This document shows, one piece after another, positions 35,701-47,700 of a stretch of DNA of 64,000 nucleotides (the stretch's first letter is position 1; every line of letters starts with the position of its first letter). The notes beneath the pieces are model-generated. The model worked only from the letters and a program-made list of their open reading frames with translations, ran no database searches and had not been told where the DNA came from. Source of the stretch: Nipponacmea schrenckii (taxonomy: Eukaryota > Mollusca > Gastropoda > Lottiidae); contig JAUJPP010000005.1 of the NCBI GenBank assembly GCA_030562195.1, positions 10,412,826 through 10,476,825 of the forward strand, in the 5' to 3' direction. The position numbers and the translations under genes were made by a program.

Positions 35701-38700
35701 TTCAGTTGATAACGACATAGATTAGCGTTCGGTTATATAGACATAACGACATCGTCAAAGATAAACGTTCAGTTGATAACAACGACATAGATTAGCGTTC
35801 GGTTAATATAGACATAACGACATCGTCAAAGATAAACGTTCAGTTGATAACGACATAGATTAGCGTTCGGTTAATATAGACATAACGACATCGTCAAAGA
35901 TAAACGTTCAGTTGATAACGACATAGATTAGCGTTCGGTTAATATAGACATAACGACATCGTCAAAGATAAACGTTCAGTTGATAACAACATAGATTAGC
36001 GTTTGGTTGATATACACATAACGACATCGTCAAAGATCGGTTGATGTCCACAACGACATAGATTAGCGTTTGGTTGATATACACATAACGACATCGTCAA
36101 AGATCGGTTGATGTCCACAACGACATAGGTTAGCATTTGATTAATATAGACATAACGATTTCATCAAAGATAAAGGAAGAACCCAATAAAGGTTTAAGAT
36201 CAGTCGAAGATTCCGGCTTTACCGTCTATTATGAATATTGCACTGACAGTCACCCCAGTATGGAGATAACGTTAGTCTATGAATCTGCTGTTGTTATCGA
36301 TGTAAACGGCAATTACTGTTGTATACTACTGTACAATCTATTAACTATAACAATAAACATCTTGATAATTCAAACATATTCGTTGTTTTAACTCATGAAT
36401 ATCTAATACCACAGGCACCAGATTCTGGTAAAAAAAATCGTATATATTTATAGTGTATTGTCTAATCTTAATACACTATAACTATATACGATTTTTTTTA
36501 CCAGAATCTGGTGCCTGTGTCTAATATAAATTATACATAATTTAACCGGAAACAAAAAGTCATCTTGGACAACTGTTTATTCGATTCATAGTGGGCTACA
36601 GGCTGTGCACGTTAAAGATCCCTCGACAGTTGAGTAGGCTTATATCGCTGTCTTGGCAAATATTTCCCTCATTACACACTGCATGGCGTTGTCCGTCTTC
36701 ATTAGCCCATAAGGTGCAGAAGAGTAGGACGTAAACTTCATTCATTTTTTTTTTTCTATTCAATTCATAGTCTTACGAAGCAAGAGCGCTATGACATTCG
36801 ACTTCTTTAAACCGTCAAATTCAATGAATGTAAAAAAAAATGGCATCTATTAACGAAATTTCTGTGAGAACAATTCCTTACATTTTTACCAACAATTGTT
36901 TAACTCTTATATAAATATAGTTAAACGAATGAGAAGATAAAAATATGCAAGCAGTTTATCTAATACATCTCGACAACTGTTTAACACCATTATTTTGACG
37001 CTAGGCGACACAATAGTAAAATGAAATGAAATGAATGAATTGAGTTTTACGTCCTACTCTTCTTCACCTATGAGCTAATGAAGACGGATAACTCTATGCA
37101 GTGTGCAACGAGGGAAAGTTTGTCACGCCAGCGGCATTACACTTTTTGCAATTTCCAACTGTCGAAGAAGCCTCTAATTGGTCCGACTTGTCACATGATT
37201 ATTTGGATTCATGTATGTCCAATTGTCCTTTGATTTGAGTTGTGTTTTTTTGTCTGGAGTCTTTTTTTTTTTGTGGTATGATTGACAACGTTGCTTGAGC
37301 TAAGTCAATGAATACTTAGTTTGCATCTTATTAATAGAACGTTTATTCCTAGCAACGATGAAAACTGTCGAACTCTAAAATGCAAAATGAAATTTTGAGA
37401 ATGTGATTGTGCTTACCCTGCTTAAACAAAATGTAAATCCATAAAAATGGTGGCAACTTTCAGAAAATAAAACTAGAAAGGCGACTTAGACTCGATCTAA
37501 TCCAGTATCATGTAACAGGTTTGAGATATTGGAACAAGAATCGGCGTATACCTGGGAAGAAACGTGTTTTAACTTTGTTTGTTTTCACCTGAGAAACGCC
37601 AGCATTTTCTGTGTTCGCAATTCTGTTATAAACACCTATATTGAAAATAGATTCAAGGTGGTAGGAGTCACGAATGTTCAGATGAACCAATTGTTAGCAG
37701 GTATGGCGGTATAGAGAGGTTAACCTTGATTCAACCAGGGTATTCGAGTCAGGCTAGACGTTAGGTAACCCCTGACCCAGCAATTAATGGTACACATTAA
37801 TGATCAACATCTCATTTGTACCAGTAAACAAATTACCACTGAAAAGCACATTTTTTACAATGTTACGAACTACATCCTATTATAAAACGGGGGTTAGCAA
37901 ATGCAGTGATTTGATTGAATGTACGCTTTCTAAAACAGCCAATAAGAGTCCTCAATAGAAAACATTTAAACAAGTGTACATTGTTTATGTCAAAGAATCA
38001 TCTTGGACTCCTTGACAGTTGGAAATCGCAAACAGTAGGCTAATGCCGCTGTCCTGTCAAAATTTCCCTCATTGCACACTACATGGCGTTGCCATCTTCA
38101 TCAACCTTCAAGTGCAGAAAGTAGAACGTATAACAAGAACGTGTCCAAATATGTCAAGGTATAAGAGATGCTGATAACGTTGACATGATAGTTTGATATG
38201 GATTTTAATCCACTAGGTGATACACATATTGACTTTCAGCGACCTAAGGATTATTTCGACTGCCAGTACAGTGCCACCGCCCTAGTAAACAATAGTAGTA
38301 ATGTGTTTAAGATATCACCTGGTTATGATTAGACATCATCTTTCAACAGTTTTGTAATGACTAGTAAATAACTGATATTGATATAATATAACTTCCAGAG
38401 ATTCTGTCAATTTAAAAAGTAAAGGAGTTTTACGTCCTAGACTTTCACTCTTACATTTGATGTAAATAACTGATATTAATATGATATAACTTATAGAAGT
38501 TCGGTTAATTTAAAAGAAATGGAGTTTTACGTCCTTGACTTCTCGGTTTTACATTTTAGATGTAAATAACTGATGACTATTTCGAGTTTGAGATGTTCCG
38601 TAAAATAACATTTCAGTATTGGGGAGTTTCGTTTTGAGCATTTCAATATTCAGGAAGCTGTTTTGTAAGCATTGCAATATTTGGTAACTCTGTGGTGAAC

Positions 38701-41700
38701 ATTCCAAAATACAGGTAGATCTATATTCGCATTAATGAAAACAGGAAACTTTGTGCATTCTAATAATAAGTAAATCTATCGCGAGCATTTCCTAAGAAAG
38801 CAGTCGGTTAGTAAAGCTCTGGCATCAGTTTTCTTCTGAATTAATCTCCTTGAAGCGCTCAGTTTTTCAACAACTTCACACCACCTGCTGCACATTGAAA
38901 GAAATTACAAGATGCAGGATCTTTAAAGAAAGAAAGAAATAAAAACCGTTATTATTGTTGGCAGGGTATGATTGAGTATTTATTACATTATTCGAGAAGA
39001 TTTCAATTTGAACTTGTTTTAAACCAAGTTAAATCTACCTTTAAATCTCCCGAAGACGGTTTGATAGAGACCTACTTGTAGATATAGTTTTCTAAAACCA
39101 AATAGGTGAGGTTCTATGGCAAAGTCGGTTAGAGTGTTGGTTCTATAGCACATTCTGTAAGAGCGTTGGTTCTATAGTACAGTCGGTTAGATCGTTGGTT
39201 CTATAGTACAGTCGGTTAGATCGTTGGTTCTATAGTACAGTCGGTTAGAGCGTTGGTTCTATAGTACAGTCGGTTAGAGCGTTGGTTCTATAGCACAGTC
39301 GGTTAGAGCGTTGGTTCTATAGTACAGTCGGTTAGAGCGTTGGTTCTATAGCACAGTCGGTTAGAGTGTTGGTTCTATAGTACAGTCGGTTAGATCGTTG
39401 GTTCTATAGTACAGTCGGTTAGAGCGTTGGTTCTATAGCACAGTCGGTTAGAGCGTTGGTTCTATAGTACAGTCGGTTAGATCGTTGGTTCTATAGCACA
39501 GTCGGTTAGAGCGTTGGTTCTATAGTACAGTCGGTTAGATCGTTGGTTCTATAGCACAACGGTTAGAGCGTTGGTTCTATAGCACAGTCGGTTAGAGCGT
39601 TGGTTCTATAGCACAGTCGGTTAGAGCGTTGGTTCTATAGCACAGTCGTTAGAGCGTTGGTTCTATAGCACAGTCGGTTAGAGCGTTGGTTCTATAGTAC
39701 AGTCGGTTAGAGCGTTGGTTCTATAGTACAGTCGGTTAGAGCGTTGGTTCTATAGCACAACGGTTAGAGCGTTGGTTCTATAGCACAGCGGTTAGAGCGT
39801 TGGTTCTATAGCACAGCGGTTAGAGCGTTGGTTCTATAGCACAACCGGTTAGAGCGTTGGTTCTATAGCACAACCGTTTAGAGCGTTGGTTCTATAGCAC
39901 AGCGGTTAGAGCGTTGGTTCTATAGCACAGCGGTTAGAGCGTTGGTTCTATAGTACAGCGGTTAGAGCGTTGGTTCTATAGCACAGTCGGTTAGAGCGTT
40001 GGTTCTATAGCACAGCGGTTAGAGCGTGGGTTCTATAGTACAGCGGTTAGAGCGTGGGTTCTATAGTACAGCGGTTAGAGCGTGGGTTCTATAGTACAGC
40101 GGTTAGAGCGTTGGTTCTAAAACACAGTTGGTAAAAGCGTTGGTTCTATAGCACAGTTGGTTAGAGCATTGGTTCTATAGCAGGTCGATTAGAGCGTTGG
40201 TTCTATAGCACTGTTGGTTAGAGCGTTGGTTCTATAGTACAGTTGGTTAGAGCGTTGGTTCTATAGTACAGTCGGTTAGAGCGTTGGTTCTATGGCATAG
40301 TCGGTTAGAGTGTTGGTTCTATAGCATAGTCATTTTCATGGTAACGTCGAGTGGTTGTGGGTTCCGATCTCAATCAGCGAAATGGTAAATTGAGAATGTG
40401 CTTTTTACTCTGATCTTTATCTTTTGACTAGCTGTTCGAACGAACAACCCCCTCAACCCCTCTCGCTATTGCACACTTCTATCGCATCCTTATTAAAATA
40501 GACCATGGCCCTGACCTTCAAAACATTCCTTGATGATAATCCATTATGGAAATATGGAGTACATCGGTCACCATATTTGTAAGCTTTATTATGAATATTT
40601 AGGTAAATTAATTACATTTTGGCGTGCACCCTCATCTTTTCCAAATTCCCACGACTTTGAGATGTTCAGTTCGTCTTCCTGAATACAAAGGGCCGATCAA
40701 TCACTTAAACCTGGTACTACAAGACAATCCACAGTATCAAAGCCTTCCTTAATAAGCCATTCTTCAAGACATTGAAGGGACATGGCCGTTTAATTTTAGT
40801 TATCAGTTATCCTCAAATATTTGCTTTTCAGAACGACAAGATTTAAAGGGATTCTGTTACTTTATGACACCAGTTAAGTTCACTGATAAATATAAACGCA
40901 TATTGACCATTCGTGAGAACCTAAATTTTACGTCCATTCTAAGACGCAGTATCATTTTAAAAACAGTCGCTAAAACTCTGCAACTATATACCCTTTTCTG
41001 TGAGCATCACTTTTCATTATGACAACTCACGCCATGTTCGTCTGTAATTCAATACCAAACGATTGATTCAGCTAAAAAAGGCAAAAGATTAAGTTTCCAA
41101 ACCGTCCTTTGCATTCTGACAAAAAATAAGGGCTATTTTCTAATCTAGTTGGTTCGCTGAAGTAATACAATATCACGTGAACCTCCATGAAGAATTAAAG
41201 GATAATATTACTTTAAATTCGTCTTCTTCTGCGTTATTAATTAAAAATCAAAAGAAAGGAAGACGATCAATGGCGTCTTAGACCAAGGTTTTTAATTTCC
41301 TCTGTCTAGTTGAAGGATGTCATCCTGCAGATCTATCATTTTCTGAATTGCTTTTATGTTGTGGTCAGTCCTGTTTAAAGGTATACAAAAAAGACTATCT
41401 AGCCTTTGAACGTCTGTACATTACAAAGACTGGTCAGATCTGATCAAAGAAACAACAATATTTTACAAGGATAACAAATTAGGTTCACAAGTCTGCCGTG
41501 ACAGGGATCCTTTCTACCAGCTGGTCCTTGGCAAAACCTCTTGGCATTGATCTTTCCCGGATTATCCGTATCCAGTTACAGCTGGGTGGACTGGAATAAT
41601 GAGTGAAGATGACTTAGTCAAGGTCATCGAACTTTCACACACCGATCGAGATTAGAACTCACGTCCGACATTTTCAACGTATCCAAGTAAATGACGTCAT

Positions 41701-44700
41701 GACGTTAAGAACAAACGCCCTGACCGTGTGCTATACGGAATGATCGCGAATTCTTCCCTGTTTATCAAGCGATGGATTTCGTCTATCTCGTAGACCCTTT
41801 ATAGATCACGATGGATATGATATATATTTGATGGATAGCATCGTGCTACTAATATCCTGTATCGTGGGATCTCCTTTTTATGTTGTTAAATCTCCCAAAA
41901 ATTACCAAAATTATTTGAACTCCTATTTTGGGGCCCCTGGCAGACGACAGTCCAACTCGCTAACCACTGAGCCATTCACCACCCTGTTATGTTATGTTTT
42001 CACCTTTCACTATCGGGTAGTAATTTTAAAGGGGGGGGGGGATGTAGTCCAGTCAAGTTATACATGTAGTTCTTTCATGGCTTTGGAACTTATGACGTAA
42101 CAACTATTCATCTTTCAATATCGGGAGGTGCTATATAGCCAGTTTTGGTGCTGATGCACCTAAATACATTTCATTTCTATATCAGGTACCGTTATCAAAG
42201 GAAGAATTATCGCTAAATCTGTTAAAGCGCTTGGAATACAATGACGTCATTTGACATACCCTTTCAATATCAGTCATTGTTTGCAAAGGTGAGGATTGTC
42301 GCTCAGTTTGTTAGAACGTTTTGCAAATTATGATGTCATTTGTCTTCAAAAGGCTCTAACAGACTAAGCGACACCCCTCCCCTTTATGCTAACCTAAGTT
42401 TAATATCTAAACGCCTCCATCCCTTTAAGCCTATCTCGTTTCAATTTCACTCTTTATGTTTAAAAAGAATATAATGATATATAAATAATATTATGATATA
42501 TTTAACCCGTCTATATCTTGGTCCCAATCTATAACGTATTACAGATAATCTGAGCTTGAGACTGAACTAATTCCATCAAAACAAACTATATTATACCTGA
42601 CACTAGTCTAATGTAGGCGAGAAAATAATAAGAATATTACACATCATCTTGAAATGCCAGTTTCTTTATTACCATCAACACCTGGTGCTCTCGCTTATTG
42701 AAGGGATATAGACGTCTAAATTATTGCGTCTTTGCCCCCGACATTATTATCGTCTTTGCCCAGATCCTACTTTCACAGTTTTTTGTCATTTTACACCAAG
42801 AAAGATGCGATCCCTTGAATAGTCATTGGCTATGTAATATACATGTAATGAATATTCATACCCAAAGGGATGTAGTCCTTTACTTTATTCGTTGTATATA
42901 TTGATAGAGCCCAAAGGGACATAATCGTATAAATAATTAGAACATGGTTTTTGGTGAATGTTTCGCTGGAGAAGATTAAATCTTATCAAATTTTGATTAC
43001 AATTTCTTTTCTTATGGATATCTTTCGATTCTATTATGATCTTACATGTTTCCTACTGCATTACCGTCTGAATGACGTTACCTTTGACCAATCAGAACGT
43101 GCCATGGAAGACCTGAATCATGAGACCAATCAGATGACAGGGACACTAAAATCATCTTCATTAAAGTTTTTGTGAATAAGGCCCATAATTCCTGAAAACA
43201 ATGAGCGATTGTGGGATAGCAAAACCCCAAAAAATTGCCATAATGTTCTACTTTCAGTTTCGCTAACCACAATTAATCGCCATCGTTATCTTATTCAAAG
43301 ACTTTCAACTACCAAGAAAATCACACACTGCCGCATGCATTCTAGATAAAATATAACCTTTGAACTCACGATATTTTCGCTGATTAACCTGGATATGATC
43401 ATATCTTGTTGAGGTGAACACATCTTCATCATCACAGCCGGATCTTGGAGGTTCAGTTTTTCAAATTTGGCCAGCCAATCAGATTTACTGTCTGTGGCAG
43501 AGAAGGTGGAATCAAAAAGAAGACTGATTGGTCGAAAGTCTCGGTCTCTGTCCGTCTGGATGTCATGATCTTCTTGTGGACAACGACAATGTTTACAAAT
43601 CTTCCTGGAATAGATGTAAGAATGTAAGTTCGAGACTACATTTAAATGGCGAATGATCCCGAATTGCACAATGCCTGTGGTTTCCGTATTGCATGGGAAA
43701 AATAGGACGTAAACAGTAATTGAAAAAGAGCTGAATAATGTAATGTCGCAAACTTAACTTATTTCCCGTAGTGCGCAATGCATAGCGTTTCCGTATTGTA
43801 GCAGAAATATAGGACGTAAAACTCCTTTTTTTTATTTAGATACTTGCGAGTTGGCATTCCTGTTCTTGTTCCCTTATGGCTAAAAAGATTTTGCGTATTT
43901 TTATATTCTTTAAGATTAAAGGGTATAAATAAAAGACAAAGTGGAGATCATCCTTCAAATGGAGAGCGTGACGATTGCGACGAACCCGAAATGATATGGA
44001 CATGATAAAATTGTAATCAGTATGGCCTGATATACCATCGAGTTCTAAAAAGAATAATTGATAATCCTATAGTATTATATCCACTGCGGCATCACATAGT
44101 TCAAGGGAGATAATACAGAAATTTTAAAGTTTTCCAGTCAAGTTTCAGTGTGCTTTTGTCAAATAATCATTAAATGGGTCCTATTGATATAAAAGGGTAA
44201 CAAAAGTTCAAAATGATAAACTTAAGTTGTTATCCTGAAAAATATCGTTGTCCATCTTGTGTTTCATTATGCTGTATAGGTTAATCCTATACACCATACC
44301 TCGCACCAGGTAAGGTTATAGCAGGAATGGTGCCATTTATCTTGAAATGGTGCTATCTGGTATCTTCCCACCGAGATTGTATCAAGTACCGAGGTTAAAT
44401 ATATCACCATTATCAGCATTACAGTGCCAGAAATACTCGCAGCGTGATTTCTTCAACTTTAACTCAGAAATTCCTCTTAGTTTTAACAGAATTTTATTTT
44501 CGAACGAATATAGTCAAGGTATAAAAAAAAAAAAAAAGCCTTCGAGAAGATGTGTAGTGCCTTTGCTAACTTAGCACCTTTTTGCAGTGTTCGCGGAAAT
44601 AAGGGATTCTTTCCATTGTGACACCTGATATCACTTTTCAATATGAATACTTCTTCGTTTATAATTGATATACTTCATCATATGAAAAGTTCATTGGCTG

Positions 44701-47700
44701 CTAACCATCTCTTGTCATACAGGGTATAATTACTCTTCTAGATACCTGTTACCACTTTTCAATATGAAAAACTTACTCTTCTAGACACCTGATATCATTT
44801 TTCACTATGAAATACTTACTCTTCTAGACACCTGATATCACTTTTCATTATGAATACTTCATCATTTATAATTGATATACTTCATCATATGAAAGGTTCA
44901 TTAGCTGTTAATAATATTTTATCAAACTCTTATTTTTGATTTCGGGTTTTGTTTTGTGGTCGGATCTTTTGTATATTTTATATAGAAATAATTGCATTCA
45001 TTTTCCAGTAAAGCAGTGAACAAGCTACGCAAAGCGTTTAGTTATACCGGGTGTTTCAGAAGATTAAGCGCAAACTGCACAGCGACGCTTCTAATTATCG
45101 CCCCTTTTCTTCCAATTATTGTAAGTATAAAAATTGTTAAAACGTTATACCTGCCAACCTTTTTAAATGAAATTTGACGAAGTATTTTTTACAGTGCAGC
45201 AGGTAACTTGATACTGATTGAACTTGCAGAAGTAAAAAAATTGACTCGTTGAAAACTTATCTAATTTGTCTGATAAAAATAGGTTTCTGCAGTAGAATTC
45301 TAAACATTCCGTCAGATTATTTGGTAAATTAGCAAAGTGTAAAATAAACAGCAACATATTTTTAACATCAGTGATCGGGAACGACCAGACTTTAAATCAT
45401 ATTATTAAGAGATAACACCTTGCAGTGTGGAATGCTGGAAATTCTACAATTCGTTGTCAATATTTAATAATATGCAAGGGTAGAGGAAGAATGTACAATA
45501 AATATACATTAACGGATTTTTAAACAAATTATCGAGAACAACGAGTAACCCCATTCTAGATACATGAAATAAACCCTACAGTGTGCAATGCAGGAAATTC
45601 TACGATTCGTTGTCAATATTTAATTACGGGTACGGGAAGAGGAAGAATGTACAATAAATATAACGCATTTTTAAACAATTGAACAGAATCGACTATAATT
45701 TGTAAATGATGAGATTAACGAGTAACGCCATTCGGTGCTCAATGAGAGAATTTTGTTAAACATATGTCGTGTGAATAGCGAACTGTTTGTCAAATAGACG
45801 GCTGTATGATTTTATTTTTGTTTCATAAGCACACGGAAAAAACTGAGTCCGCAAACGATAGCCTGTCGTTATGACATGGTATTTCTCGGGTTTTGAATTT
45901 AAACATTTTCCAAAAAAAAATACTCACCGCCAGTAATGTAATTCTAAACCAGGACAGGCATCAATACATTTCAAACATCGGGGTCCTACCGGAAGTGCCA
46001 AACCCTTTGGACTGACCTGAAATTATTAAAGTATTCGTGAATATTACAATATTATTTTTAAACAGTCTATCCTGCCAAAGTGTCCCTTGATGCACAATGA
46101 AATGACGTTGCCTGTCTTCATTAGCCCTAAAGGGAGTTTTACCTCCTACACTTCTGCACCTTATTGGCTAATGAAGACGGGCAACGCCATGCAGTGTGTA
46201 ATGAGGGAAATAAGCGTACATCTGAATATGGGAACTTCCGGGAATTCCGATTTCATTTCAGAAATTGTAAACTATAATTGCAACTTTCTCCCTCCATAAG
46301 GTGCAGAAGATTAGGATGTAAAACTCCATTCATTCCATCCCATTCTCGAAACCTTCTCCCATCATAGAAGATTTAAATTTTCAAATTTTTGTTCATGTGT
46401 TTCATTTCGTTTCATTAAAATTTTTTGGGGTATTTTGATTCCGTTGCTTTTTTATCAGTACCAGAGCAATTCCAGGCGGTCATTTTATAAATATTGATAA
46501 ATAAACGAAGAAGGTGATACGACGTGTTATATATAAAGTAACTTGACTTAAGATAGATATACACGCTACTATGTTGTATATTTTATAAACTTTGTAAACA
46601 TCATAAATTATTTGGCCAGGTGGGACGTTTATAAGGATACAGTTTTCGAAACATTTGTTTCAATTGCTGATAGAAGGCATTTTCAGTTATCTGTATCGCT
46701 TTTAAAAAATGAGCATTCGATGTTTCGTTCGTCTACAATTAAATAGTATATTAAGATAGTGACAAGTATCCAGAAACTATCGATAGTAAAATACGCGGGT
46801 GAAATTAGTAAATGGATTGAAACCTAGGTAGTCGTTACTTCCTTTAATGTTGCAATCAAATATAATATCAACAAAAAGTCAGATTTACAAACTGTAAAGG
46901 GATACAGGTAGCTGTTTTTGAGCATTATTAATGACATTATTTCGTTTTTAATGTTATTCATTTTTTCTTAATTAGGTTCAGAAAATTAGGATGTAAAACT
47001 CCATTTTATTATCAGTTCAGCCATGTATCCAGTATTCATAAGCCTATTAGGTGTAGAAGAGTAGGACGTAAAACTCTATTCATTAGCAGTTCAACCATGT
47101 ATCCAGTATTCATAAGCCTATTAGGTGTAGAAGAGTAGCCGTAAAACTCTATTCATTACAGTTCAGCCATGTATCCAGTATTCATTAGCCTATTAGGTGT
47201 AGAAGAGTAGCCGTAAAACTCTATTCATTAGCAGTTCAACCATGTGTCCAGTATTCATAAGCCTATTAGGTGTAGAAGAGTAGGACGTAAAACTCTATTC
47301 ATTATCAGTTCAGCCATGTATCCAGTATTCATAAGCCTATTAGGTGTAGAAGAGTAGCCGTAAAACTCTATTCATTAGCAGTTCAACCATGTATCCAGTA
47401 TTCATTAGCCTATTAGGTGTAGAAGAGTAGCCGTAAAACTCTATTCATTAGCAGTTCACCATGTGTCCAGTATTCATTAGCCTATTAGGTGTAGAAGAGT
47501 AGGACGTAAAACTCCATTCATTAGCAGTTCAGCCATGTATCCAGTATTCATAAGCCTATTAGGTGTAGAAGAGTAGCCGTAAAACTCTATTCATTATCAG
47601 TTCAACCATGTATCCAGTATTCATAAGCCTATTAGGTGTAGAAGAGTAGGACGTAAAACTCTATTCATTAGCAGTTCAACCATGTATCCAGTATTCATAA

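Noticed and set aside
37518..37553. Possible missing testin PET microexon (minus strand, after CTTCCCAG)
   Set aside because: None of its frames gives the expected W-x-P block, and no matching donor in phase 0 was found.
39116..40330. Cluster of tRNA genes
   Set aside because: Only the A-box/D-arm portion is repeated; no acceptor stem, anticodon arm or T-arm in each unit.
42525..42550. Possible testin PET exon encoding V-I-D-W on the minus strand
   Set aside because: The tryptophan is followed by D-Q rather than x-P, and splice sites do not fit.
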